A stretch of 64,000 nt of DNA from Calliopsis andreniformis (lineage: Eukaryota > Arthropoda > Insecta > Hymenoptera > Andrenidae). Position 1 is the stretch's first letter. Every line of letters starts with the position of its first letter. Below are positions 1-11,580 of this stretch, one piece after another. The position numbers and the translations under genes are program-made. Under the pieces are notes generated by a model. The model ran no database searches. It was given only the letters and a program-made list of their open reading frames with translations, and was not told the origin of the DNA. The stretch is from the NCBI RefSeq assembly GCF_051401765.1, contig NC_135066.1:20811001-20875000 (forward strand). The letters are read 5' to 3'.

Positions 1-359
1 CGGCTGAGGCAGGCTTGCGAGCGGCTGTGCTCTTGAACAGACAAATAATATAAATACATCATTAAAAGTTGTTATTGTGGAAACACAAATGATTGTCGAC
101 TTAGTCATTAGAATTCCGCTACTCAAAGATTCACTTTAGGAAGTAATTTTTACTGTAATCTTGTATCTATTATTGTTTTTTTCCTGTTACATAAGTAAAA
201 TACCATCTGTCTCTTTCAAAACATATTCTTTCGACGAAGTGGAAAGACAAGAACCCTAACGAATTAATTTTAACCGTTCGGAATTTTTTCTATGTTACTG
301 TACGGGATCCTCTAATCAACGCTGTCGTAGCCGTGCACGTTAAAACTTATAATAAGAAC
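1..359. other. AT-rich flank, nothing recognised
   Basis: No coding frame, RNA gene or repeat partner was recognised here. The stretch ends in GAAC at 356-359, which is repeated directly after the neighbouring foldback element and may be its target-site duplication. Confidence 0.5.
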
Positions 360-1702
360 GGGTCATTCCACGCGAAATCGGGCACGTTTCGGAGCAAGTT
401 CTTGTAATTTGCTCAAATTTGAATATGTTGTAGTCTTTAACGATATTTAAATGTACTCCAAAGAATTTTTCAAAATTTTGAAAATTGTCGATTTTACAGC
501 TGTTTGAAGTTAAGTGCTACCTTTTCTTAAAAAAATTATAGCTATTGAACTAGTAAGTGCATGGAGATGAGCTTTACGGTGCTTATAGAGAAAATATTGA
601 AGTTTGTAAAAAAAATTATTTCATTTAAAAAAAATTGTTTTTTAATCATCTTTTTTGCAATTATTTTAAACAAATGCAGGTTTTTAAGATGATGCGCGAT
701 TTTAAAAATCTGAAAAAAAAGGAGAATATAGTTTGATCCTTCCCCTTGATGGACAAACTTTCAAAAAGATGGACATTTTAAAATTGCCCCTGTGAAAATT
801 GCCGAAAGTTGACGCTGCGTCGAGTCGCACTGCTGTGCCGGGCGCGTCGTCGCTGGCAGCCTACTCGACTCCAGCGGACGAACGTGCGTTATTTGGAATC
901 AAGGCGACTTCACCCAACATTATTCTACATTATCTCCGAGCATTTGCAAGGTTTAATGCAATCAATAAATATTGGTAACTCAATCTTCGTGTTATTCTTG
1001 AAAACATAAATATAATCTCTTAAATCCTAGCTTTCATTTCGAAGATTTTGGTATTAATGCAGAATGGCACTTTTTTGCAACTTCACATGGCAAAAATGAA
1101 TGTGAACTTGTCAATAAGAATCATTGACAAAGAGTAAGTTACCAATATTTGCCGCCTTGATCGCAAATAATAACGCACGTTCGTCCGCTGGAGTCGAGTA
1201 GGCTGCCAGCGACGACGCGCCCGCCACAGCAGTGCGACTCGACGCAGCGTCAACTTTCAGCAATTTTCACAGGGTCAATTTTAAAATGTCCATCTTTTTG
1301 AAAGTTTGTCCATCAAGGGGAAGGATCAAACTATATTCTCCTTTTTTTTCAGATTTTTAAAATCGCGCATCATCTTAAAAACCTGCATTTGTTTAAAATA
1401 ATTGCAAAAAAGATGATTAAAAAACAATTGTTTTTAAATGAAATAATTTTTTTTACAAACTTCAATATTTTCTCTATAAGCACCGTAAAGCTCATCTCCA
1501 TCCGCTTACTAGTTCAATAGCTATAATTTTTTTAAAAAAAGGTAGCACTTAACTTCAAACAGCTGTAAAATCGACAATTTTCAAAATTTTGAAAAATCCT
1601 TTGGAATACATTTAAATATCGTTAAAGACTACAACATATTCAAATTTGAGCAAATTACAAGAACTTGCTCCGAAATGTGCCCGATTTCGCGTGGAATGAC
1701 CC
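360..1702. mobile_element. Foldback element, GGGTCATTCCA family, copy 1
   Basis: The left arm (360 to about 907) returns as an almost exact reverse complement at about 1151-1702, leaving a loop of about 240 bp. Both ends read GGGTCATTCCACG inwards. GAAC at 356-359 and 1703-1706 looks like a 4-bp target-site duplication. The arms include a GC-rich stretch (about 811-895 and 1164-1252) in otherwise AT-rich DNA. A 66-codon frame at 809-1009 lies mostly in the left arm and has no recognisable domain. No transposase is present, so the element is non-autonomous. The high identity between arms suggests recent insertion or arm homogenisation. Related copies lie at 4354-5625 and 28253-28570. The superfamily is not recognised. 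A transcript would fold into a hairpin of over 500 bp. Confidence 0.9.
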
Positions 1703-1706
1703 GAAC

Positions 1707-2130
1707 ATTTTCGTTTTTAGCGTAGTGTTGCTCGATAAATACATCTATTTTTATATTGCATGTTATTTTCATTACTCAAGGGGCCAACGAACTAAACTAG
1801 TGTACGATTTTGTTGTTAGGAATAACTGATGGTTAGAAAGCAGGAGCACAGACAATGTTGACTAGAATATACACAAAAGGAAGTTTATTTGTAACCCGAA
1901 AACTATAATAACGCGTGACAGTCCTTCGTCACACTTATTCCTGCAAGCAGTCCTTCGCTCTCCAAAATCCTTCGTCGATTTGCTCCTGTCGCGGCCGCGA
2001 TCGTTTTCTCAAAATAAAAATAATAGAAGGTGTCACTATATCTTAAAGCTTATTCATAATTATTAAGTTTACACTAATATATTTTTTCCAAAACTATTGT
2101 ATCCTTTCTTGGCCAATTAAAGGTCTAATC
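1707..2130. other. Intervening AT-rich sequence
   Basis: No gene recognised. At about 1829-2000 there is a moderately GC-rich patch with a NotI-like GCGGCCGC and, read on the minus strand, an AATAAAC motif followed by GT-rich sequence. This resembles part of an LTR, but no paired end or target duplication could be found. Confidence 0.35.
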
Positions 2131-3415
2131 ACATATAGCCGTACCGTGACGGCACAGTGCTGTCAGTGTCAATGTGAAGAGTATCGTTTCCTTGTGTGTA
2201 ATGGAACGGTTCATTCTATGATGTATTTTGCCGGCCGTGCTCGAATCGATTCCGTACCGTAAAAGTTGGGTACTCTTGGCAAGTAATATTTGTTTCTTCA
2301 CTGAAGAACTCTCAAAATCAGTCAAGGGAGACCCTTTTTTATGATCTTCCGAATACACGGGTCGAACGCATCACAGCGAGCAGCCTCACACACGAAACAT
2401 TTCAGTCCTAAAGACAAGGACAGCAATAGATCATCTAATAATGAACATTTTTATCTCAATGTTCCTTCTTAGATCTTTATAGAAATATCACGGATTTTTC
2501 TACTGTTTTTGTGATGTAAATTATACCAAATATAATATAATTCTGATTATTTTTAATAGATACCATAGAAAGAGTATTCGAAATCTGCACAATATATGTT
2601 TGTTACGGTGGCCCTCAACTATAGATGATGAAGTGTTTTACCCAGTATTTTTATTCTGACCCCCTAAAATGGTATGAATACATAATAAAGTAATATATTT
2701 AGAAGATGGGTTCAATTAGATAACAGAAAGAAATGTCCCCATGGTCCTAAATTCATTTTACATCAATTCGTTTGGATTCTATGTTAAACTGTAAGTATCA
2801 AATGGTCATTATAAATGTGTTAACTTTATTTGGCTTAAAAGTTCACAATACAAACAATATTTGTAATTTATTATGTCTGAACTTTTCTCTAAAAAATTAC
2901 CACTCTTTTTAAAAGTAAACTTTACAGAGAAGTACGTTTGTTGCTTAAAAAAATATATTTCCTACACTACAGTACCTGTGTTTCTAACGGTAGGTCAGCA
3001 AACGGAGCAACAGGGACGTTTGAAAGTTAAAGAGAAGATAATGTCTATGAGCATGTCAAAGCATTCGAACATACAATGATTCGCTTATATCGCTATATTG
3101 ATATCGCTTTTAGAGACTACCAACATTCGTTGTGAATACCTATATTACAATTCGAAGAGATATTTAGGTAGGTTTATTTAACTGAAGTACTCTGTGTATT
3201 CGTTAATATTGCAATTGGGTTCCCCTGATGATGAGAACGGGAGTGGAGAAACCCTCAAAGGATTCGAGAGCCCTCGTTTCGACAACGCTGATGCAGGTGG
3301 GAATGGTGGTCGTCGAAAGGTACGATACGGGCACGACAGGGGCACGGTACAGGTAGCTTATGAATGGTCGTCAATAAAATCACTGACACGGCACGGGCAC
3401 GGTACGGCTATGTTG
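2131..3415. repeat. Diverged inverted-repeat pair (possible old TIR element)
   Basis: The sequence at 2131-2168 (ATAGCCGTACCGTGAC, then CTGTCAGTG) recurs inverted at 3381-3415, where the plus strand reads CACTGACACGG and then CACGGTACGGCTATG. A further GGCACGGTAC motif sits at about 3344-3354. The intervening 1.2 kb has no recognisable transposase. This could be an old terminal-inverted-repeat element or two inverted copies of a short repeat. No target duplication is visible. Confidence 0.45.
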
Positions 3416-4353
3416 GAATCATACTTAGTTAGATAACAAATCTCAGATCTTACCACGCCGCGCTACATCGTGGCCACTAACTCTTACGATTGGATCAGGG
3501 CTTTTCATTACTTGTGTCTTTTAGAAAATTCAAGCTAAACCCAAATTAATAGAAATATTCTAATTGGTTCGGCGGTACTTCCTTCAAATGTATTTCAGAA
3601 CTGTTATTTTCTCAAGACAAGACAGGTACAGACTAAACACACTCAAGGTCACTTGAGTCAGTCAGATATAAAAATCATTTCAATTATCTCTTGGTTATTA
3701 CTTTCATTCATCAGAGACGAGATCTTTGAGTTTACTCCACATTTTACAAAAGTTTCATTCATCCATCTTACAATACTACATAATACGTTCCATTACCTTC
3801 CCCCACTTCTTCTGTAAAAACTGAATTCCATACCTGTAAAATTCTAAGGGTTTACATTTAAAGCATGCGTCTACTAAATTTTTCATTCCGTCAAATTTTC
3901 AAAACGATTCCCCACTAAGATTGTATTCCATCAATTGTCACGAATAGTAATTAGAAGGTATTACATCTGGAGAATAAGCTGGGTAAGGGAGAACTGTCCA
4001 TCCCACATTAAAAATCAGGAGAAGACACTTTTGGTCAAAAAATGTAGAATCAACTGTTCTTTTTTTTGCACTTTTCCTAATTATTTCAACCGATTTCAGA
4101 TGACAAGTCTGCCTATTCCAAACTGTTTCATAAGCTTATCGAGTTGAACGAACTTTTTTTTTAATAAACAGTAACAAACTTTTTTTTTAATAAAAGTAAC
4201 AAATCATTTGCTTTCATTTCTGGGGGCCTTTCACTGCGTTTTTGTCGCTGAAATCAAAATATCTTCTTCTGAATCGTTTAAACTACATCTCTCGCATACC
4301 TGCAAATATAGTGCCGTCACTATCAATAATAATCAATAAATCTTTATATTACT
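3416..4353. other. AT-rich sequence, nothing recognised
   Basis: No coding frame above background, RNA gene or repeat partner was recognised. It holds an imperfect duplication of a poly-T plus AATAAA-type phrase at about 4156-4200. Confidence 0.4.
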
Positions 4354-5625
4354 GGGTCATTCCATAGGAAATCGAACACTTTTTGGACTGTCACCTCGGA
4401 TTTTGTTCAAATTTTGATATGTTATAATCTTTTGTGATACTTAAATATATGCTGAAGGATTTTTCAAAATTTTGAAAGTTGTTGGTCTTACACTTACTCG
4501 AAGCATTGTGCTGACTTTTCTTTAAAAAATTATAATTCTTGAATCATAAAACGCACGAGAATTCGCTTCTGGATAGTTATAGTGAACACATAAAAGTACT
4601 AAAAGAAAATTGTTTCAGTTCCGAAAAAGTTTCTTTTTAACACTTTTTTGTAATTGTTTTACATAAATCCAATTTTCTAGTACCGGGCATGAATCTAAAA
4701 ATTTGAAAAAATCAAGAATATAGTTCCATTCGTTCTCTTTACGGGCACATTTTCAAAAATATGAATACTTGAAAATTGATTTAACGTGACGTTGCGTCGC
4801 GTTGAAGCGTACTGTGTGCAGCCTGGTCGAACGGCACTAACGGCTAGGTGGCTATACCAACCATTATGATAGGGGGTATGCGACTGCTGCCAGATATAAT
4901 ACTGTTAGTAGATATTATGACCTCACTCTTTGTCAGTGATACTTACTGTTCGGAACATTAAGTTGTCATTGTTCAATGGAAACTACGAGAAGGTGGTGAG
5001 TATTCTTCCATCGGAATAGGATACAGTATGATGGGAAGATGTGTGATGTAATGGTAAAGTTATCATGTTTTAGATTATTTATTCGATTATAAGCAACGAA
5101 TGTATGCATTGTTGCTTGTTTGTTAGACTAATCGTAACTCTGTATTTCATCTTGAATAAGAAATGAATAATTTTTTGCGAAATCGCCAGCAATAATAAAT
5201 TCATTAGGCTACATTAATGACAGGTATAGCCGCCTAGCCGCTAGTGCTATACGACCAGGCTGCACACAGTACGCTTCAACGCAACGCAGCGTCACGTTAA
5301 ATCAATTTTCAAGTATTCATATTTTTGAAAATGTGTCCGTAAAGAGAACGAATGGAACTATATTCTTGATTTTTTTCAAATTTTTAGATTCGTACTCGGT
5401 ACTAGACAATCGTATTTATGTAAAACAACTACGAAAAAGTGTTAAAAATAAACTTTTTCGGAATTGAAACAATTTTTTTTAGTATTTGTATGTATTCACT
5501 ATAACCACCCAGAAGCGAATTCTCGTGCGTTTTATGTTTAAATATTACTAAAGACTATAAAATATCAAAATATGGACTGAATCCAAGAAGATACTCTAAA
5601 GTGTCCGATTTGCTGTGAAATAACC
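4354..5625. mobile_element. Foldback element, GGGTCATTCCA family, copy 2
   Basis: The left arm (4354 to about 4861) and right arm (about 5222-5625) are reverse complements with some divergence. The left terminus reads GGGTCATTCCAT; the right terminus is mutated (GAAATAACCC). As in copy 1, the inner part of each arm is a GC-rich block (about 4783-4860 and 5222-5305) containing a GACGTTGCGTCGCGTTGAAG-like stretch related to copy 1's GACGCTGCGTCGAGTCGCAC. The loop (about 4862-5221) has no coding signal. No clean target duplication is visible. This copy looks older than the one at 360-1702. Confidence 0.88.
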
Positions 5626-6304
5626 CTCCATCACCGTACTTTTTGAATGGAAAGCCAGCAGGATGCAACTTCGGAGATGCACCTTTACAGTAATCAAATG
5701 TTCCTTACTGAAAGAGTAAAAATCTCTGAACATTTTCTTACAATAGGATAGTTAAGCTATGAGAAACAACAAACAATTGTTATAAATTGCAATCATATCG
5801 TACACCAGTGTCATGCATTAGCAATCTCTAAAATTTAATGAATGATTTAATATTACATTGACATTATTAATAAAGATAAAAGAATACAGAAGAAACGTTA
5901 AGTGGATGAAACAAGGCCACATTTTATTTCTGATGTTTCACGTGTGTCAAACGATGTTGCAACATTCGCAGGGTTGGTAGAAAATGTCAAATCGAACTTA
6001 TATATGCAGTTAACAATGTAATACGTGTAGCAATATTTTAAAGGCTGTTAGATGAACTCAAATCGAATACAAAGTATCCTATGACATAATGTTAGCTGGT
6101 TGACTTTGAATATTTTCTTACTATGCGATTGTGGCGTCGATTCACTTCGGATCAAGAAATGAATGAAGTGATACATTATTCAGATGAAAATATTATTTTT
6201 TAATGACATGAGGATAGTATTCAACAATGAACCAACTGTGTTGAAAAGCAAGGAGACGATGATGGAAAATGATATTACCGCCGATTTTCTATTTGTTTTG
6301 AAAT
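5626..6304. other. AT-rich spacer between elements
   Basis: No gene, RNA or repeat partner recognised. The last eight bases (6297-6304, TTTGAAAT) are a candidate target duplication of the next element. Confidence 0.4.
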
Positions 6305-7395
6305 TAGGGGTGGGCGGATATCCGAGGTTTCGGATCAAGATCGGGTAGAGTATTTTTTTGGGGGGTCGGGTACTTCGAATTTGAAATCGGGCCCCGAGAA
6401 TTTTCGAGTACCCGAAATCCTGAAAGCGGATTGAGGAGTATTTGTAAATCCAGAAACTATTTAGAAACATAAATATCATGATGTTTCATTGTTTTTCAAT
6501 CAAGTTTTCCGCTTGAACTTTCAAATTTGCAGATTAATATTCTATACCATAAGTTATGTTATATAATCGAATGTGGATCGCCAAGATAGGGAAATAGCTC
6601 ATGATGTACGTTTCAAAAATTCATTGTAAATTAGAGTAAAGGAAGCATAACTATTCCACTCTCTCTGATATTCACTGTATAATAAATTGGCAGTAATATT
6701 TTGCGATGATATTTCACCATCTTCGATATCATCTCTACTGATCTATGACATTTTGATAATATAACAGCACTTTATTGATTTTACCGAATTCTCACTTGCC
6801 CTTCACTTGTATACTCACTGTACATTATACAGTTGTACAGTTGTACGTTGTACAGTGTACAACGACTTACGAAATACTGAAGACTACTTCTCAAACGTAG
6901 ACGTTTGTTGTCATTTCTTAATTTTCTTGGAAGTAAATATACAAAGTTTCTTCAGTTTTTTTCTCAATTGAAAGGACGGCTGTTTCTTGCGACGCACTGT
7001 CAGCTTTCATGAAAAAGCATCAACAAAAACATACGTATATTCTCGCGATCATCAATATCTGGTTATTGTATGCCACAAAATTTGAGTCGCCATGAATGGA
7101 AGCTGATAACTACTGATAACTATCCGTAATGATAACTACCCGTAAACCATTTAAAGAAGTGATAGTTAGATTTCAATATGTTCCTCTATATGTTGGCTTG
7201 AAAAAAATACTTGAGGCAGATGATACACAATTAGGAAAAGCTACTGAAATGTCTAAATGTGTCTTCCCAATCTGATTTTAGAATCTCGGGTACCCGATAG
7301 TTTTCAGGAACCAATATGAACTTCGAGTACCCCAAAGTTTCGGGTCCCGATCAATGCCCAACCGGACCCGAGGATCGGGTATCCGCTTACCCCTA
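6305..7395. mobile_element. hAT-like non-autonomous element
   Basis: The ends are inverted and read TAGGGGTGGGCGGATATCC (left) and, inwards from the right, TAGGGGTAAGCGGATACCC. Inside the termini both arms carry repeated CGGGTACCCGA-type words (6340-6430 and 7280-7380). Flanking 8-mers TTTGAAAT (6297-6304) and ATTAAAAT (7396-7403) match at 6 of 8 positions, consistent with the 8-bp duplications hAT elements make. The middle (about 6440-7270) is AT-rich with no recognisable transposase. A shorter relative with a better duplication lies at 32472-32954. Assignment to hAT rests on end sequence and duplication length. Confidence 0.75.
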
Positions 7396-8410
7396 ATTAA
7401 AATAGAACTTATAGCTACATTCTGGATAATTATTGTTTCAACCTCATATAGAGAGTTTGAAAATTGCCTAACATACATTAGTAAGACTAACATGTTAAAT
7501 ATAACCTAAACTGAAAAATACTTTTGCTCATAGAAAATTAACAAAATTAATATTAAACATTCTCTTTTGTTCATTACTGAATTTCAATTCATTTTAGATA
7601 CATACTCTTTTGCGCAATTTCTCAAGTAATCCTGCGACTTTACATTCACTGTTACTGTTTTCGAATAAGATAAAAAAAAGAGATGAGGGAGGTCAGGAAT
7701 CTGCATGGATATAAAATATTATAATTAACGGTAATTGTAACCATAGTAATTGTAACCATTAACGAACAAACATGTGTATATTTTACAGTTTAATTGTTAA
7801 GTGCGCAAATCTTCTCTCGTCACGTCGTATGCATTATTAAAATAATCTTTGTTAAGTGACACTGGCGTTAATAGGCTACCGTTACGTCGAGAATATCTCA
7901 TTAAATAGAACCGAGTATAATGAACTCGTGCTCGTTATAACGTAATAAACACTGGTCCGTTTACGTTTCTGCGAAAAAAATTGAGTTTCCGTTAGAATAA
8001 ATTTAGCAATGCGTAAAACACGTGCAAATGAACACCACGAGCATGAAAAATTACACGATGAGTGATATTGCAAGCACGTCTGAAAGCAGCAATAATTTTT
8101 ATTTTGGAGAGAAGAAAAATTATACATAGTGTTCTTCTGCAAATACCCGAACACTAGTGTAATTTTAACTTCTACGCTTTATGCAAGGTAGCATAATTAT
8201 AGGGTATTATGTAGAAATTATTTTTTGGAAAGAATCAAGGCCAACAGTTGTTCTTCTATTAGGATATTTATTCATTCTTCTTTAGTTTCTGTTACTGTTT
8301 TTTGCGAATTCCACGCTTGAAGTGGTTTTATAGACGTCATATCCTTAAGACAAAATCATTATTGAAATTTTGAGTTTATTTAATACTACAGAGTTCGTGA
8401 TATTAAATAC
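7396..8410. other. AT-rich sequence, nothing recognised
   Basis: Short frames such as a 90-codon minus-strand frame at 7882-8154 show no domain. No RNA gene or repeat partner was recognised. Confidence 0.4.
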
Positions 8411-8520
8411 CCAGGGTGTTCGTCAAGAAATGTCAGACATTTTAAGGGATGATTGTACGTGTCAAAATAAGATGAAAGTGAAGAATGATGAAATTGTGCC
8501 TGTGACTTTATCTTCTACAT
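8411..8520 (+). repeat. Isolated Tc1/mariner-type element end (CCAGGGTGTTC)
   Basis: It begins CCAGGGTGTTCGTCAAG and is followed by GGGATGATTGTACGTG, the same plan of terminal CAGGGTG and internal GGATGATT as the better preserved ends at 9970 and 22086. No matching opposite end was found nearby, so this is a truncated relic. Confidence 0.5.
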
Positions 8521-9398
8521 ATTACTATCTCTAGTTAACAGAATGCTCGAAGTGTACGTGTATAGGTATATTCTACTGTTTTATTTTACTAACGTCGCTG
8601 CATCTAACCAAGTTAATGCACGCTAGAAATAGAATGAGTCTCCAAGTAGGACATATTTCAGGCGAATTTTAGATTTCTCTTCAGCAATTAATAATTCCGA
8701 AATGAAACTTCAAATGCAATTCTGTAATTTTTGATTTTCGTTTTATTTCATAATGTTGTGAAATACCCAGTATTGTAAGTCAAACCAAATTTTCTAACAT
8801 TTAGGCTACTAAAAAAGATAGTTACTAATCTATTCGTTGTTGGCACCTATTCGATTTTTCTTCAAATACTTAAACAGTAGTGCGCAACAAGTCAACTAGG
8901 GACCTACTATTCATATTTGTTTGCAAGTTATAACGAGTTTCGTTTTGCAATGACATTCTTACGATAGATGGAAGTAGTTGAAGTACTTAATTAAAATCAA
9001 CTGTTTACGAGTAGAATAAAAAAAAGAGAATTAAAAAAGATTTCTAGTAAATCTGAGAAATAGCTAAACAAACGGAGAAAGTAAGACAATTAACGGTAAA
9101 ACGTGTGTAATATTTATTTCCAATTCTGTATGTCCATTTAGTATTATTACAATTTTTTTTTTATAAAAGTGCAGATACGTCCAATCTCTCGGAAATCAAA
9201 TTCGCTGTAACTCGCAGACCAGGATAAATTAAACATATGTTTCGATGAATTTTCTTTATTTTTCTCATGTATTAAAACCATTCATAAAATAATTCTCACC
9301 TGTTGTGTAACATGCTGTATGGGAGGAATAAATAAAATATAGTTGCTGTAACAAGTAAGTGCTTCCTTTGGATTCTGTTCCATGTCGGTATTTGTCAC
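8521..9398. other. AT-rich sequence, nothing recognised
   Basis: No coding signal, RNA gene or repeat partner recognised. Confidence 0.4.
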
Positions 9399-9523
9399 AA
9401 TCAATATGTGGATAGCTTGGCTAAGGAGGCCTCATATCTTGAGGCCTCGTCTGAGATTTTGGTTCCTCCACTACGGTTTGGGCATTTAAAGGGTAAATGG
9501 CGAAAGAGGAATACTTCTTAGCG
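9399..9523 (+). pseudogene. Possible LINE RNase H scrap
   Basis: The frame through 9408 reads VDSLAKEAS, resembling the conserved ADxLAKEA phrase near the end of the RNase H domain in jockey/R1-type LINE polyproteins. The frame stays open for about 40 codons to a stop near 9521. No reverse transcriptase remnant was recognised beside it. The match is short, so chance resemblance is possible. Confidence 0.33.
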
Positions 9524-9969
9524 TACTATAGAGACAGTCAGTGGACTGTCAATTCCCTTTATCCTGTGCATTCTTCAAGCACTGAAAACTGTACTTCCGC
9601 ACGCTTGCACCCGACCATAATTCAAACTCATTTTCTCACAAACAAAGCATGATATCAAAAATTGTTATTCTAGATTTTCGTCTTATTTTTTTATATAGAG
9701 TTATGCCTCTTCAGTCTGTACCATCAGTTCTGGGCCACTCTGTATAAGGGAACTAAATTCCTCGAACAGTTCTACAACTTCAATCATACCCCTTGGTTTT
9801 TCCACAAACGTCTGTTTACAGAATTCTTGACCTCAAGTAGGAAAATGCGTGCTAAACATACTCAGCTAGCCTTATTTCTTTCTAAAATCAATCTACTAGA
9901 ACACAAAAGCTGTGTTCTAGTAATTTCTTTCCACTGTATACGATAGACGTATGTCCTTCTAAACCATAT

Positions 9970-10115
9970 ACAGGGTGTCCCAAACTAAGTGCGGGAGCCG
10001 GAAATGGGAGATTCCTGGGGTGATTCTAAACAACATTTTCCTTTGCAAAAATATCCTCCGAAGTTTTGTTAACGAGTTATTAACGAAAAACCCCGACCAA
10101 TCAGAGAGCGCGAAT
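9970..10115 (+). repeat. Tc1/mariner-type end (ACAGGGTGTCCCAAAC), left orientation
   Basis: It starts CAGGGTGTCCCAAACTAAG after a TA. Its first about 140 bp reappear as a close reverse complement at 60746-60884, including GGGGTGATTCTAAACAAC, TTAACGAGTTATTAACG and GACCAATCAGAGAG. The foldback at 29516-30640 shares the inner part (TTAACGAGTTATTAACGAAA and GGCCAATGAGAG). No opposite end was found within several kb, so only one arm survives here. Confidence 0.7.
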
Positions 10116-11509
10116 AGCTCCGTCAATGATTATCTTTAAATTTAAGATTCTTCAGAAGCATAATCTGCAACTATAACCATTGCATACATTTTAATAGATA
10201 TATAGATAGAACATTATAATAGATAATACATAAAACATAATCAAATTGTTTACTTGTGTGTTCAGAACGAAAAAAGTATATTTTATTGTTAGCGTTGTCA
10301 TAATACTACCGAAAACATGAACTACGTAACTTCTTCATTTGATCATAATAAGTTGAATAGCCACTGTATTTTTCTGGAGCAGGAAAAATCACGTAAGGTA
10401 ACGGATAGTTTGCTGGAGAAATAGAGATACGAAAGTTCCTGCACATGATCGTAGAATATCAAAGATATTTCGGTAATAGAAACCGCATGCGGATAGCGCC
10501 AGTCTGCTTCCTTCCGCCGAACCAGTCTCTGAAATACCAGGATCAATATTATTTTTATAGAGCTAACGTTTAGCGTCAGAAGTGTATCGTCAGTAAAAGA
10601 CCAACCGAATTCTTCTTTCTTGGTAAAAAATATACATAGAGCAACTGATCTTTTTCCAAATAGAAACAAAAAATTAAATTTTTATCAATTTCACTAGTAC
10701 TGGCGAACGCAGAAGATCGTTGCGAGTTTCGACAGTAATGCCTCGCTACAAAGCATTTACTACTACGATTAAGTACTAACCGCGCACACAACGGGAATAT
10801 AGCAAGAAAAGGACTTTTGTAGAAAAACTTGGTACGTATTAGAAATATTCGTACAAACGTTCGATGCAAAGGTCCATCGAAAAACTAATTGCTGCTTCTT
10901 GAATGACTCATCGAGGACCCCCCACAACAACTGGTGTTATTAAATACCTGGGTCTTCTGCCAAAGATCCCTAGCTTTACTAAAGGCTTAGGCTCTTCGAA
11001 AACCGAGTCGATGCGCGAGAAAAGTTCTTCAATGTTTGACATTAAAATTCTTCGTTTTAATGACTTCTGTAAGCAAAATCAAACTAACTACACGACCTAA
11101 ATCGCGCTTGGAGTTTCCGCCTACTGCACTAATCGCCAGCAGTCTTTGCTTTTCTGACCGAGTGTTACCAACAATGAATAAAGATAGAGGTATTTTCTTG
11201 ATGTTTAAATAAACGGAGTTACAAATCAATCAACACGTGAATTCATTTTAAAAAGTAAAATATCATATTCTATTTCATGGCGACATGATATTCGTATTTT
11301 TATATAATCAACTGCGAATATTCACTTTCTGTTTGTATAAAATAATGTTCACGTTTTAAGAATATCTAATTTCTAATGTTGCATTTTCCTTGTTATTAGG
11401 TGTGTACATATTAGATATGTATTCGTTTATGTACAAACCATTCAGATTAAAAAATTGTTTAATTTCTAGTCGATATATGACGTAATAAAGAATTTGATTC
11501 TTTCAGACC
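10116..11509. other. No recognised gene
   Basis: It may include interior sequence of the element whose end is at 9970. Overlapping minus-strand frames at 10343-10669 and 10576-10869 (108 and 97 codons) and a plus frame at 10903-11100 show no domain, signal or supporting start context. Confidence 0.35.
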
Positions 11510-11580
11510 GATAATCCGAAAACCAATTATCGAAACGAGTTTGTCTCCCAATGCATTCAGATAATCGACGTTCTACTGTA
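11510..11580 (-). repeat. Pogo/mariner-like end, CAGTAGAAC..TCGATTAT family
   Basis: Read on the minus strand from 11580 it starts TACAGTAGAACGTCGATTAT. The same end type occurs at 17771-17793, 40328-40343 and, as a pair, at 62564-62810. The terminal TA fits Tc1/mariner/pogo insertion. No opposite end was identified here. Confidence 0.5.

Noticed and set aside
1811..2000. Minus-strand LTR
   Set aside because: A polyadenylation-like motif is present, but no TG..CA boundary pair or target duplication could be set.
3222..3260. Hammerhead-like CTGATGA ... GAAAC
   Set aside because: The sequence between the two core words cannot form helix II.
3194..3436. 80-codon frame with GHGT-type repeats
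   Set aside because: The frame runs through the CGGGCACGGTACGG inverted-repeat words and is a repeat by-product.
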